Shown here in pieces: positions 8,951 to 17,665 of a stretch of DNA of 64,000 nt (position 1 is the stretch's first letter; every line of letters begins with the position of its first letter). The notes under the pieces are model-generated. The model saw only the letters and a program-made list of their open reading frames with translations, ran no database searches and was not told the origin of the DNA. The stretch lies in NCBI RefSeq assembly GCF_013340205.1, contig NZ_BJTG01000001.1, positions 434,001 through 498,000 of the forward strand, written 5' to 3'. Source of the stretch: Anaeromyxobacter diazotrophicus. GTDB lineage: Bacteria > Myxococcota > Myxococcia > Myxococcales > Anaeromyxobacteraceae. A program made the translations under genes and the position numbers.

Positions 8951-10693
8951 ATGGCCAGGCTCGCGCCGGTCGCGCTCATCCTCGCGGTGGCGGCGGCGGC
9001 GCTCGCGGCGGGCTGGGGACGCTGGGGCAGCTTCGTCCTCGACACGGGCCGCGAGCTGGAGTGGCCGAGGCGAATCCTGCGGGGCGAGCGACTCTACTCC
9101 GACCTCCGCTACTACTACGGCCCCCTCGCGCCCTACCTGAACGCGCTCCTGTACCGGCTGTTCGGCGTGCGGCTGGAGGTGCTCGCGACTGCGGGCGCGG
9201 CGACGGGCGTCGCGACCGCGCTGACGCTCCACGCCATCGCCGCACGCTTCGTCGGCCGATGGGCGGCCGTGGCCCCCGCCATCGGCTTCGTCTGCGTGCT
9301 CGCCTTCGCGCACCTGGGCCCGGAGGGCATCTTCAACTTCGTCCTCCCGTACTCGTTCGCCGCGACCTACGGGATGCTCTCGGCGCTGCTGTCCCTCGCC
9401 TTCCTGCTCCGCCACCACGACTCCGGCGGCGCGGCGCCGTTCGCGGCCTCGGCGGCGTGGCTCGCGCTGGCGGGGCTGTGCAAGGTGGAGCCGCTCACCC
9501 CGGCGCTGGCGGCCCACGGTGTCTTCGCGTGCGCGGCCCTCCTGTCGCGTCGCCTCCGCTGGCTCCACGTCGCCGGCTACGCGGCGGCCGCGACCGTGGT
9601 CGGCGCGGTCTACGGCTTTTTGTACGCGCGCACCGGTCCGGCGCTCTTCCGCGACAACCTGGGCGGAGTCCTCAACCCGGGGTCGGATCACTTCATCCGC
9701 CAGGTCATGGGCCTCACGGACCTGCGGGAGAACCTGGTGGCGGCCGCGCTCTCGGTCGCGGTGCTGGGCTGCGCCTCGGGCGTGGCGCTGGGGGCCGCCG
9801 CGCTCGCTCGCTCGGCGCGCCTCCGGCCGCCGGCGCGCGCGGCGGTGGTCGCCGCGAGCGGGCTCGCGGTGCTGGCCTTCGCGGCGTCCCTGAGCCCCGA
9901 TCGTCCCTTCCGCGCGCTCCCCTTCCTCGCCCTCGGCGCGGCGGGGTTCTGGGCGCTCCGCTGGTGGCGCGACCTCGGGAGTCGCACGGAGTCGTTGCCG
10001 CACCTGCTCCTGGCCGTCTTCACGGTGGCGGCGTCGCTGCGCATCACCTTCGCGGCGACCCCCGCGCACTACGGCTTCTTCATGCTGGCGCCCGCCCTGG
10101 TGTGGCTCGGGGTGTTCCTCTTCGGAGACCTGCGGCGGCTGGCGCCGGACTCACCCTGGACGCGCCGCGCCGTGGCGGCCTGCGGGGCCGCCCTCTTCGT
10201 CGGGAACTCGGCTGCTGCGACGTTCTCCTCGAGCAGGTTCCTGGCAGAGCGGACCGTCCACCTGTCGCTGCCCCGCGGGACCGTCTGGCTGGCGCCGGAG
10301 CTGCTCGAGCCCGCGGCTCCCTTCGAGCAGATCGCGCGCGCGCCGCCTGCCAGCAGCTTGCTCGTCCTCCCCCACGCCGCGGCGATCAACTTCCTCCTCG
10401 AGCGCCGCGGCTGCGCGGACGGCATGGCCTCCCACCTGCCGATGGAGTTCTACGGTGGGTACCGCGAGGCCGCCGTCATCGCGCGGTGGGAGCGCGACCC
10501 GCCCGATCTGGTGCTCTGGTACAAGTGGATCATGCGGGACATGGGCGATCAGCTCTTCGGCGTGACCTACGCCGTCGAGGCCGGCCGCTGGATCCGGGCG
10601 CACTACGAGCCGGTCACGGATCCCTACGCGCCGATCGTCCTGCTCCGGCGGCGGCCCGGGGCGGCGCAGCGCGCCGCCCCGCCGGCGCCTTGA
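8951..10693 (+). CDS. Polytopic membrane protein, GT39/GT-C-like
   Basis: A 580-residue protein with about twelve hydrophobic helices. The first extracytoplasmic loop has VLDTGRELEWPRRILRG and then YSDLRYYYGPLAPYLNALLY. This D-x-G-R-E plus YGPL pattern is characteristic of GT39-like proteins in bacterial glycan clusters, the acidic residue probably serving in catalysis. I chose the ATG at 8951 because the hydrophobic first helix begins right after it; an upstream in-frame TTG at 8909 would add fourteen polar residues. It has no co-directional neighbour and converges on the oligosaccharyltransferase operon. The sugar and acceptor are unknown. Confidence 0.7.
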   Translation: MARLAPVALILAVAAAALAAGWGRWGSFVLDTGRELEWPRRILRGERLYSDLRYYYGPLAPYLNALLYRLFGVRLEVLATAGAATGVATALTLHAIAARFVGRWAAVAPAIGFVCVLAFAHLGPEGIFNFVLPYSFAATYGMLSALLSLAFLLRHHDSGGAAPFAASAAWLALAGLCKVEPLTPALAAHGVFACAALLSRRLRWLHVAGYAAAATVVGAVYGFLYARTGPALFRDNLGGVLNPGSDHFIRQVMGLTDLRENLVAAALSVAVLGCASGVALGAAALARSARLRPPARAAVVAASGLAVLAFAASLSPDRPFRALPFLALGAAGFWALRWWRDLGSRTESLPHLLLAVFTVAASLRITFAATPAHYGFFMLAPALVWLGVFLFGDLRRLAPDSPWTRRAVAACGAALFVGNSAAATFSSSRFLAERTVHLSLPRGTVWLAPELLEPAAPFEQIARAPPASSLLVLPHAAAINFLLERRGCADGMASHLPMEFYGGYREAAVIARWERDPPDLVLWYKWIMRDMGDQLFGVTYAVEAGRWIRAHYEPVTDPYAPIVLLRRRPGAAQRAAPPAP

Positions 10694-10705
10694 GCGCAGG
10701 GTTCG

Positions 10706-12952
10706 TCACCGCGACGGCACGGGCGGCGGCACCGGCCCCACCACCACCGTGGCCCCGCCGCGGACCGCCGCCTCGGGGACCTCGAAGCGGACCGGACGCC
10801 CGCCTTCAAGCGAGGCCGTCCAGGCGTCCCCGGACCTCACGTTGCCGCTGACGTAGCGGCTGGGGAACGGCAGCACGAGCTCGAAGGTGCCGTCGGAGGC
10901 GGCGTCGGTCCACGCCTTGTACACGTGCGGCCGCCGGTGCTCGGTGAAGGGCAGCTCGGCCACGACGCGCGCGCGCGGCGGAGCCGTGCCTCGGACCACC
11001 GCGCCGCGGACGCGCTCGTAGCTCCAGAGGAAGGGCAGGCGGAACGTCATCCCCGCGACCGCGCCGGTCGAGGCGAACCGCGGCAGCAGGTGCGCCAGGT
11101 GGTGGACGCTCCACCCCGGGATGCCCGAGCCGGCGACCAGCAGCGGCGACAGCGGCAGCTCGACCATGTAGCGCTCGTCGAGCCTCCCGGCCGCGAAGCT
11201 GCGCACCCCGCCGGCCGTGGTCACGTCGGCGCCCAGGGTGGCCGCGCCGGCCAGCACGAGCCCGACCTGGTGCTCGGCCAGGTACGCCTCGAGCTCGGGC
11301 TCACCCTTCCGCAAGAGCTCCTCGGCGCGCGAGAACTCCGCCGCGTCGAGGTACGAGCCGAAGCCGTTCACGATCACCGGCCGCCCCGACATCGCCTGGA
11401 CCTGGTGACCGGAGTCCCAGCTCGTGAACACGCCGGGCGCGAGCGCCGCCGGCGGGGGCCGGTCGCGGAGATCCAGCGCCGCCTCGACGAAGGGCTCCGC
11501 CGCGAGCGGCGCGCGCGGCGCGCGGAGGAGCAGCGCGCGGCTCGGCGGATCGGCCGCGTAGAGCGCGAGGAGCGCGAGCGGGGCCCAGACCGGCGCCCGG
11601 GCCCAGGGCAGGCGCGCGGCGGCGAGCCGCAGCAGCGTCGCGACCGCCAGGCCGACGCACACCGCCAGGAACGGGACGAGCACCCGGTCGAACCGGTTCT
11701 GGAGGAGCGACAGCGCGGTCACGCACCCGGTGACGAACAGCAGCCCGAGGGCGCGCCGCGAGCCGCGCGCCAGCCGCCACGCCACGAGGGCCGCCGCCGC
11801 GGGAAGGAAGAAGCCGGACCACCCGAGGAACCAGTAGGCGCGGAGCCACCCGGCGGCGCCGTCCAGCCCTCGGAACATGGGCTGGAACTCGCCGACGGCG
11901 TCGAGCCAGGGATCCCGGTGCAGGAGCCAGCCGGTCAGCGCGCCTTGCACCTCGCGCACGGCGGGCCAGGCGAGCGCACCGGCGACGGCCGCGAGGGCCC
12001 CCGCGCCGGCAGCGACGCCCCAGCACCTCGCCCGGCGCCGCCCGGCGCCGGCGCGCGCGCACCACGCCAGCGCCAGGATCGCGGCGCCCGCAAGCGCCAC
12101 CAGCGCCGGCTGGAGCAGCGTCGGGAGCTTGAACGAGAGCAGCTGCCCGTGATCGAGCAGGGCGGGTACCGTGAGCGCGGCCGACAGCGCGCCGCCGGCG
12201 AGCAGCGCGGGGCCGCCCGAGCCGAGGCTCCGCCCGTCGCGGAGCGCGGCCCACGCCAGCGGCCCCGCCGCGATCGCGACGTACAGCGGCGACCCGGTGA
12301 AGCCGTAGACCGCGACCGCCGAGACGAGCGCCCCCTCCAGCTCGATGCGGAGGGGGCTCGGCGGAGGCCGCGCCGCGCCAGCTCCCGCGCCCGGTAGCCG
12401 GCGCAGGCTCCACGTCGCGAGGAGCGTCATCACCAGCGCCTCGAACACGTGGTGATCCACCCGGCCCAGCCGCGCGTGCAGCACGCCCTCGGGGACCAGG
12501 GCGGCCGCGACGCCCGCCGCCAGCACCGCGCCGCGCCAGCGGGCGCCGGGAGCGACGGTGCGCGCGAGGCGGAGCGTGGCCGCCACGGCGAGGAGCCCGA
12601 GGAGCACCGGCCACAGCGCGATCGCGAGGCGCTCGCGAGCCGGGCTCCCCCCGCCCAGCGCGGCGGCGAAGGCGGCGGCGCCCAGATCGAAGCCGTCGGC
12701 CCATGGGCAGGCCGCGCCGCGCGGCCAGTTCATCCCGGGGTCGAGGTGCGGCACGCGGGGAAAGTGGCGCAGCGTCTCGAGGGCGCGGTGCAGGTGGTAA
12801 TAGGAGTCGCCGTCGAGCTGCGGGAGCAGCTCTCCGGACCCGAGCACGGCCGGGTAGTTCGAGATCCTCACCCAGCCGGCGAGCGCGAGCACCGCCAGCA
12901 CGGCGAGCGAAGCGAGGAGGGACCGCCGGGAGCGCCGCACGCGAGACCCCAC
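10706..12952 (-). CDS. STT3/PglB-type oligosaccharyltransferase
   Basis: A 748-residue GT-C protein with about twelve or thirteen N-terminal membrane helices and a soluble C-terminal domain. The catalytic signatures of STT3/PglB are visible in order: the first acidic loop [12 protein letters not shown], the second motif GRVDHHVFE, an EL5-type glutamate in AVGEFQPM, and a WWDYG-equivalent FTSWDSGHQ in the soluble domain. Such enzymes move an oligosaccharide from a polyprenol carrier to Asn in N-X-S/T sites of exported proteins. The GTG start at 12952 lies five bases after the prepilin peptidase stop, so it is the last gene of a pilH-pilD-oligosaccharyltransferase operon. A second in-frame GTG at 12940 is also possible. 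Function is predicted from motifs only. Confidence 0.82.
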   Translation of the reverse strand: MGSRVRRSRRSLLASLAVLAVLALAGWVRISNYPAVLGSGELLPQLDGDSYYHLHRALETLRHFPRVPHLDPGMNWPRGAACPWADGFDLGAAAFAAALGGGSPARERLAIALWPVLLGLLAVAATLRLARTVAPGARWRGAVLAAGVAAALVPEGVLHARLGRVDHHVFEALVMTLLATWSLRRLPGAGAGAARPPPSPLRIELEGALVSAVAVYGFTGSPLYVAIAAGPLAWAALRDGRSLGSGGPALLAGGALSAALTVPALLDHGQLLSFKLPTLLQPALVALAGAAILALAWCARAGAGRRRARCWGVAAGAGALAAVAGALAWPAVREVQGALTGWLLHRDPWLDAVGEFQPMFRGLDGAAGWLRAYWFLGWSGFFLPAAAALVAWRLARGSRRALGLLFVTGCVTALSLLQNRFDRVLVPFLAVCVGLAVATLLRLAAARLPWARAPVWAPLALLALYAADPPSRALLLRAPRAPLAAEPFVEAALDLRDRPPPAALAPGVFTSWDSGHQVQAMSGRPVIVNGFGSYLDAAEFSRAEELLRKGEPELEAYLAEHQVGLVLAGAATLGADVTTAGGVRSFAAGRLDERYMVELPLSPLLVAGSGIPGWSVHHLAHLLPRFASTGAVAGMTFRLPFLWSYERVRGAVVRGTAPPRARVVAELPFTEHRRPHVYKAWTDAASDGTFELVLPFPSRYVSGNVRSGDAWTASLEGGRPVRFEVPEAAVRGGATVVVGPVPPPVPSR

Positions 12953-12957
12953 GCAGA

Positions 12958-13941
12958 TCAGCCGAACAGCCGGAGCACGGGGAAGGCCCGCGCCAGGAGG
13001 CCCGCCAGCCAGAGCCACTCCAGCGCGCCGGCGACGAGGAAGGGGCCGAACGGGACCGCGTGCTTCGGCGGCACCCAGTCCTGCTCGCTCGCGGGCGCGG
13101 CGCCCGCGCCGGCCTGCTCCTGCTCCTGCTCCTGCGCAGCGGGCGCGGCGTCGGCCGTGGGCTCGCCGGGCGCTTCGCCGCCGTCGCCGGGCAGGAGCGG
13201 TGGCGGCGGCGGGAGCGGGCCTGGGAGCGGCGCGGCGGGCCCCGGCTCTCCCTTGCCCATCGCGAGGAGCGCGAGCCCCACCACGGACCCCTGGACCGAC
13301 GCCAGGAGCACCACCGGCAGGAGCGGCAGCGGGCCGAACCAGGCGCCCAGCCCCGCGAGCAGCCACACGTCGCCGAACCCCAGCGCCTCCTTCTTCAGGA
13401 GCCGCTCGCCGAGCCAGCCGAGGAGCGCGAAGGCCGCGAACCCGAGCCCCGCCCCGTAGAGCGCGTGGCGCAGGGTGGTGGCCGGCGTGATCCCGAGCGG
13501 CGCCACCAGGATCCCGAAGGCGAGGACCGCCCAGGTGAGGACGTTCGGGAGGAGCCAGGTGTCGACGTCGATGAACGCGAGGGCGAGGAGCGCCGCGACG
13601 AACGCGAGCTCGACCGCCGCCGCGCCGGACAGCCCGTGCCGCGCGTAGATCACCAGCGCCGCCGCCGCCCCCAGCGCCTCGACCGCCGGGTAGCGCGCGG
13701 AGATCCGCGCGCCGCAGGCGCGGCAGCGCGCCCGCAGGGCGAGCCAGGAGACGATGGGCAGGTTGTCGTACCAGCGGATCGGCGTGCGGCAGCGCGGGCA
13801 GCGCGAGCCCGGGTAGACGATCGACTCCCCCGCCGGCACGCGCGCGATGACGACGTTGAGGAAGCTGCCCACGACGGCGCCCAGGAGCGCCACCCAGACC
13901 GCCACGAGCGCGCCGAGCGCTGGGCCGAGCTCCGGGGTCAC
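12958..13941 (-). CDS. pilD: Type IV prepilin peptidase / N-methyltransferase
   Basis: A 327-residue membrane aspartyl protease that cleaves the leader of PilA and minor pilins and methylates the new N-terminus. It has the cytoplasmic zinc-binding cysteines (CPRC and CRAC, about residues 48-75) and both catalytic aspartates, in [11 protein letters not shown] and in [11 protein letters not shown]. After the second Asp, a proline-rich low-complexity insert (about 230-265) contains a QEQEQEQ run before the final helix; typical PilD proteins of about 290 residues lack this. The GTG start overlaps the stop of pilH. Its substrates PilA, FimT, PilV and PilW are encoded nearby on the other strand. 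Confidence 0.93.
   Translation of the reverse strand: MTPELGPALGALVAVWVALLGAVVGSFLNVVIARVPAGESIVYPGSRCPRCRTPIRWYDNLPIVSWLALRARCRACGARISARYPAVEALGAAAALVIYARHGLSGAAAVELAFVAALLALAFIDVDTWLLPNVLTWAVLAFGILVAPLGITPATTLRHALYGAGLGFAAFALLGWLGERLLKKEALGFGDVWLLAGLGAWFGPLPLLPVVLLASVQGSVVGLALLAMGKGEPGPAAPLPGPLPPPPPLLPGDGGEAPGEPTADAAPAAQEQEQEQAGAGAAPASEQDWVPPKHAVPFGPFLVAGALEWLWLAGLLARAFPVLRLFG
13114..13136 (-). repeat. CTGCTC hexamer repeat inside pilD
   Basis: Almost four copies of CTGCTC in the plus-strand reading encode the alternating Gln-Glu run in the PilD insert. Such a tract could change length by slippage in steps of two residues without breaking the frame. Confidence 0.6.
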
Positions 13942-14903
13942 GGCGCCGCGAGCCGCCGCGGCGTCGCTTCGGGGCGCGCTTCGCCCTCCTGCAGGCGCCG
14001 CATGAAGAAGTCCTCGAGCGTCTCGCGGTGGGGCGTGAGCGCGACGAGCCGCCCGCCGGCGGCGAGCACCGCGCGGACGGCCCCGTCCGCGCTCGCCTCG
14101 TCGTCGAAGGCGACGCTGACGCGTTCACCCTCCTCCGCCAGCACGCGCCCGCGGGCGAGGGCGCCCCGCGCGCCCTCCGGCACCATCGCCGAGAGCTCGA
14201 CCGTCTTGACGCGCGGCGAGAGCAGCTCGCCCAGCCGGCCCACGTCCCGGAGCTGGCCGCGCATGATGATGCCCACGCGATCGCAGAGGCTCTCCACGTC
14301 GGGCAGGATGTGGGTCGAGAAGAAGACGGTCTTGCCGCGCCGCTTGAGCTCCAGGATGAGGTCCCGGACCTCCTTGCGGCCGATCGGGTCGAGCCCGCTC
14401 ATCGGCTCGTCCAGGATGACGAAGGCAGGGTCGGCCACCAGGGCCTGCGCGATGCCGAGGCGCTGCTGCATGCCCTTCGAGTACTTGCGGATCTGCCGGT
14501 CGGCGGCCGGGGTGAGGCCGACCAGCTCGAGCAGCTCGTCGCACCGCCGCTTCGCGTCCGCCCCGGGCACCCGCGCCAGCCGGGCGAAGAACCGGAGGGC
14601 CTCGCGGCCGGTCAGGAACTCGTAGTAGGCAGGGTTCTCGGGGAGGTAGCCGATGCGCGCCTTGGAGGCCGTCGACGGGATGGGCGCGTCGAAGATGAAC
14701 GCGCGGCCGCCGCTGGGGAAGATGAGCCCCATGAGCATCTTGATGGTGGTCGTCTTGCCGGCGCCGTTCGGGCCGACGAAGCCGAAGATCTCGCCCTCCT
14801 GCACCGAGAGCGTCAGATCGCGCACGGCCTGTACCCGCCGCCGCCGGAAGCCCACCTCGAAGGTCTTGGCGAGGCCCTCCGTCCTCAGGATCATCGGGCG
14901 CAT
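13938..14903 (-). CDS. pilH: ABC transporter ATP-binding protein of the pilus locus (PilH-like)
   Basis: A 321-residue ABC ATPase: Walker [11 protein letters not shown]-loop-region [15 protein letters not shown], signature [10 protein letters not shown] (a degenerate LSGGQ), Walker [14 protein letters not shown] and switch His in STHIL. A C-terminal extension follows (about 225-321), as in DrrA/NatA-type exporters. In M. xanthus, PilG, PilH and PilI lie beside pilA and pilD, with PilH the ATPase and PilI its permease. Here the matching permease is at 16735 and the PilG-like protein at 15830. The assignment rests on this order, as the ATPase alone is generic. The upstream in-frame region before ATG 14903 overlaps the pilA control region and is probably untranslated; ATG 14894 is an alternative. 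Confidence 0.8.
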   Translation of the reverse strand: MRPMILRTEGLAKTFEVGFRRRRVQAVRDLTLSVQEGEIFGFVGPNGAGKTTTIKMLMGLIFPSGGRAFIFDAPIPSTASKARIGYLPENPAYYEFLTGREALRFFARLARVPGADAKRRCDELLELVGLTPAADRQIRKYSKGMQQRLGIAQALVADPAFVILDEPMSGLDPIGRKEVRDLILELKRRGKTVFFSTHILPDVESLCDRVGIIMRGQLRDVGRLGELLSPRVKTVELSAMVPEGARGALARGRVLAEEGERVSVAFDDEASADGAVRAVLAAGGRLVALTPHRETLEDFFMRRLQEGEARPEATPRRLAAP

Positions 14904-14942
14904 CTTCAGCGGGCTGCGGCGCCTTGTCAAAGACGGGCCGCG

Positions 14943-14959
14943 CTGACGAAAATCGTCAG
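14943..14959. promoter_or_regulatory. 17-bp inverted repeat, distal site upstream of pilA
   Basis: CTGACGAAAATCGTCAG is a perfect 7-bp inverted repeat around AAA. Its centre lies about 119 bases before the predicted pilA transcription start, a usual position for an enhancer-binding protein site. A similar 17-mer begins 30 bases further on, about three helical turns away on the same face. Confidence 0.6.
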
Positions 14960-14972
14960 TGCTCGCCACCCG

Positions 14973-14989
14973 CCGACGGATTTCGTCAG
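14973..14989. promoter_or_regulatory. 17-bp inverted repeat, proximal site upstream of pilA
   Basis: CCGACGGATTTCGTCAG matches the distal site at 13 of 17 positions and keeps the TCGTCAG arm intact. It lies about 89 bases before the predicted start. PilR, encoded in this window, is the natural candidate to bind the pair. Confidence 0.55.
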
Positions 14990-15043
14990 GGGCATGCGGA
15001 TGTCCGACACGGGGGGATCCGCGAGCTTGCGAGCAAGCGCCGC

Positions 15044-15059
15044 TGGCACCGCTCGTGCT
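15044..15059 (+). promoter_or_regulatory. Sigma-54 (RpoN) promoter of pilA
   Basis: TGGCACCGCTCGTGCT matches the -24/-12 consensus: the GG (15045-15046) and GC (15057-15058) doublets have the obligatory spacing, and the -24 half TGGCAC is perfect. Transcription would start near 15070, giving a leader of about 72 bases before the pilA ATG. pilA genes of Myxococcus, Geobacter and Pseudomonas use sigma-54 with PilR. Confidence 0.75.
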
Positions 15060-15141
15060 TCAGTCAGGACGGTACACAGCAGGTGTCGCACAGCTGCGCA
15101 TGTCCTGGCGGAAGGACCGCCACGACGCACATGGAGGCAAC

Positions 15142-15756
15142 ATGAAGAAGACGTCCAAGGGCTTCACCCTCATCGAGCTCATGATCGTCGTGGCCATCAT
15201 CGGCATCCTGGCCGCCATCGCGATCCCGAACTTCCTCCGCTACCAGCTCCGCTCGAAGGCGAGCGAGCGCAAGACGAACCTGGAGGCCATCTTCAAGTCG
15301 GAGGAGGCCCTCCGCCAGAGCGAGCGCCAGGCGACGTCCGGCGTCTCCGGCGTCTACTACGGCTTCGCCCAGGACCTGCCCACGGGCGGCACGCTCGGCA
15401 CGGCGAAGCTCGCGTGGGCCGACACGGACCTCGCCGAGGCGCAGAAGATCGACTGGATCGTGCAGGGCTCGACCTACGCCCGCTACAACGCCAAGGCCAA
15501 CACCAACGGCGTCGCGCTCTCGATCTGCGCCTGGAGCGACATCGACGGCGACACCAAGATCGCGGCCGACGCGGTCTACAACCCCCAGATCGGGCCGGAC
15601 GGCAAGATCACGACCAACGGCGTGCCCCCGGCGGCGCCCTGCACGGCGGCCCCCGACGTCACCCTCCACGCGCTGGCGACCTCGGACGCCGCGGGCGCGG
15701 CTCCGGCCGACCCGATGGGCCAGGTCATCCCGCTCTCGGCCGACAGCGTCTTCTAG
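15142..15756 (+). CDS. pilA: Major type IV pilin
   Basis: A 204-residue prepilin with a short leader MKKTSKG, cut by PilD after Gly7 to leave N-terminal Phe with Glu at mature position 5. The conserved hydrophobic alpha-1 runs through [24 protein letters not shown]. The globular part has two cysteines that could form the C-terminal disulfide loop. The ATG at 15142 is set by a good GGAGG five bases upstream; the frame extends further upstream but covers the promoter. It contains no N-X-S/T glycosylation site. It has its own sigma-54 promoter and a strong hairpin right after it, typical of an abundant monocistronic message with some read-through to pilG and pilI. Confidence 0.96.
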   Translation: MKKTSKGFTLIELMIVVAIIGILAAIAIPNFLRYQLRSKASERKTNLEAIFKSEEALRQSERQATSGVSGVYYGFAQDLPTGGTLGTAKLAWADTDLAEAQKIDWIVQGSTYARYNAKANTNGVALSICAWSDIDGDTKIAADAVYNPQIGPDGKITTNGVPPAAPCTAAPDVTLHALATSDAAGAAPADPMGQVIPLSADSVF

Positions 15757-15782
15757 GCCTCTCGGGTTCTGTCGTAACATCG

Positions 15783-15819
15783 GCGGCGCCGCTCGCGAGG
15801 GCGGCGCCGCTGTTCGTTT
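15783..15819 (+). terminator. Hairpin terminator after pilA
   Basis: GCGGCGCCGC at 15783-15792 and again at 15801-15810 form a perfect 10-bp stem around an 8-base loop, followed by a T-rich tail (TGTTCGTTT). It lies between pilA and pilG and probably limits read-through. Confidence 0.7.
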
Positions 15820-15829
15820 CGCCCGACCC

Positions 15830-16738
15830 ATGAAGCTCCGCGCCGCCGCCCTCCCGCTCGCCGTCGCCCTCGCGCTCGCCTTCCCGCTGCGCTGGGCCGC
15901 GCTGGGCGCGCTGTCGCGCATGGGGCTCGATCGGCCCTACGACGTGCCGTACGTGCCGGAGCCGGGCGCGCTGCGGATCCTCTCCGCGCCGGTGCGGCTC
16001 ACCGTCGCCGACGCCTACTGGCTCGAGGCGGTCCAGTACATCGGCGAGCCGCGCGCCGGCGAGCGCGGCTGGGGGAAGCTGTACCCCCTCATCGACCTCA
16101 TCACCGACCTCGACCCAGGGCACGGCTACGCCTACCAGACGGGCGGCATCGTCCTGTCGTCGCAGGGGCGCCTCGCCGAGTCCGACGCCCTCCTGAAGAA
16201 GGGCCTGCAGCCCGGGCGCCCGGCGTGGTGGACGTTCCCCTTCTACCTGGCCTTCAACGACTACTTCTACCGCGGCGACTACGCCTCGGCGGCGCGCTGG
16301 GCCGAGCTCGCGGCGCGCACGCCGGGCGCATCCCCCCACATCTCCCAGCTGGCCCTCTCGCTCGACGTGAAGAGCGGCTCCGTCGACGGCGCGATCCGCT
16401 TCCTCGAGGAGCTGCGCGACACGGCGCGGGACGACGCGACCGCCGCCGCGCTGGAGGAGCAGTACAAGCTGGCGCTGCTGCAGCGCGACTTCGCCCGGCT
16501 CGACGCGTCCGTCGCCCGCTTCGCGGCGGAGCAAGGCCATCCCGCGCGCTCGCTCGACGAGGTCCGCGCGGCGGGGCTCCCGGCCCCCACCACCGATCCG
16601 TTCGGCGGCCGTTACTACCTCGACCCGAAGGACGGGAAGGTCCACGCCACCGGCCGCGACTTCCGCTTCAAGCCGCCGGACCCCGGCCGCCTCCAGCTCC
16701 CCCCCGCCGCGCCGCAGCGACAGGAGAATCAACCGTGA
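15830..16738 (+). CDS. pilG: PilG-like pilus accessory protein with TPR-like helices
   Basis: A 302-residue protein with an N-terminal signal or anchor helix (about 4-20) and then a mostly helical body resembling degenerate tetratricopeptide repeats (for example the region around DPGHGYAYQTGGIVLSSQGRL). The end is Pro-rich. M. xanthus pilG lies between pilA and the ABC genes and is needed for pilus assembly; position and size fit. It overlaps the downstream permease gene as GTGA, so the two are translationally coupled. I do not recognise a catalytic motif. The name rests mainly on gene order. Confidence 0.65.
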   Translation: MKLRAAALPLAVALALAFPLRWAALGALSRMGLDRPYDVPYVPEPGALRILSAPVRLTVADAYWLEAVQYIGEPRAGERGWGKLYPLIDLITDLDPGHGYAYQTGGIVLSSQGRLAESDALLKKGLQPGRPAWWTFPFYLAFNDYFYRGDYASAARWAELAARTPGASPHISQLALSLDVKSGSVDGAIRFLEELRDTARDDATAAALEEQYKLALLQRDFARLDASVARFAAEQGHPARSLDEVRAAGLPAPTTDPFGGRYYLDPKDGKVHATGRDFRFKPPDPGRLQLPPAAPQRQENQP

Positions 16739-17493
16739 ACGCCATCCGGTGCCTCGCCGGGCTGACCTTCCGCGAGTCGATGCGGCAGAAGCTGGCGGTG
16801 AACCTGCTCATCTTCGCGCTGCTCCTCATCGGCGCGTCGGTCGTCATCTCGCAGGTCACGTTCGGCGAGCAGTACCGCATCATCGCCGACCTGGCGCTGA
16901 CCGCGGCCCAGCTCTTCGGCACGCTCATCGCCGTCTTCGTGGGGGCGGGCTTGGTCGCGGGCGACGTGGCCCGGCGCACGCTCTACCCCGTCATCGCGAA
17001 GCCCATCTCGCGGACGCAGTACGTCGTGGGCCGCTACCTGGGGCTCGTCCTCGTCCTCACGCTCAACCTGGCGGTGATGGCCGGGACCACCGTGGCCGTG
17101 CTGGCCGTCTACCTGCGCGGCTTCGGCTTCCTCGCGGGCCCGCTCCTGCCCGCGCTGGCCGCGCTGGCGGCCCAGCTCGCGGTGGTGGGGGCGATCGCCG
17201 TCTTCTTCTCCACGTTCACCAACGCCACGCTGGCCGCCATCTTCAGCCTCTGCCTCGCCTTCTCCGGCCACTTCTCCCGCGACGTGCTCGCCTACTGGCG
17301 CGGCAACCCCGTCCTCCGGGCCGTCGGCTTCGCGCTGCCCCACCTGTCGGCCCTCGACTTCAAGGTGCAGGTCGTCTACCAGGAGGCGATCAGCGGGGCG
17401 CAGCTCGGGTACGCGCTGCTCTATGCGCTGCTGTACGCGACCGTCGCACTCGCGCTCTCGTCGGCCATCTTCGCCAGCCGCGATCTCCGCTGA
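16735..17493 (+). CDS. pilI: ABC transporter permease of the pilus locus (PilI-like)
   Basis: A 252-residue membrane protein with about six helices and the ABC-2 permease arrangement. The conserved stretch GLVAGDVARRTLYPVIAKPISRTQYVVGRYLG, around residues 75-105, is the usual ATPase-coupling region. It would pair with the ATPase at 13938, although that gene lies on the other side of pilA and on the opposite strand. The GTG at 16735 overlaps the pilG stop and has CAGGAG nine bases upstream. The transported substrate in pilus biogenesis is unknown. Confidence 0.75.
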   Translation: MNAIRCLAGLTFRESMRQKLAVNLLIFALLLIGASVVISQVTFGEQYRIIADLALTAAQLFGTLIAVFVGAGLVAGDVARRTLYPVIAKPISRTQYVVGRYLGLVLVLTLNLAVMAGTTVAVLAVYLRGFGFLAGPLLPALAALAAQLAVVGAIAVFFSTFTNATLAAIFSLCLAFSGHFSRDVLAYWRGNPVLRAVGFALPHLSALDFKVQVVYQEAISGAQLGYALLYALLYATVALALSSAIFASRDLR

Positions 17494-17499
17494 GACTCG

Positions 17500-17538
17500 G
17501 CAGCCGCCTGTGCAGGCGCTGCAGATCCTGCAACGTTT
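17500..17538 (+). terminator. Weak hairpin after the permease gene
   Basis: GCAGCCGCCTG and CAGGCGCTGC pair with one bulged C around a 2-base loop (17500-17522). A GTTTT run follows about eleven bases later. It may separate the pilA-pilG-pilI unit from the minor-pilin operon. Confidence 0.35.
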
Positions 17539-17665
17539 TCATGTGCGACGGCGGCACCGGAGACCTGCGCTGCGGCGTTTGCAGCGTGATTTCGTGGGCT
17601 TTCGAACACCCGCGCCTGCCCTCGCGTCGCATCGCTCTTGCAGGTGACCCGGCCCGGAGGTCTCC

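Noticed and set aside
15142-15756. PilA as a target of N-glycosylation
   Set aside because: No N-X-S/T (X not Pro) site is present in the pilin sequence.
17545-17640. Second sigma-54 promoter before the minor-pilin operon
   Set aside because: CGGCACC and a later TGC have the wrong spacing (GG to GC two bases too long), and the TTGCA near 17636 lacks a GG at the required distance.
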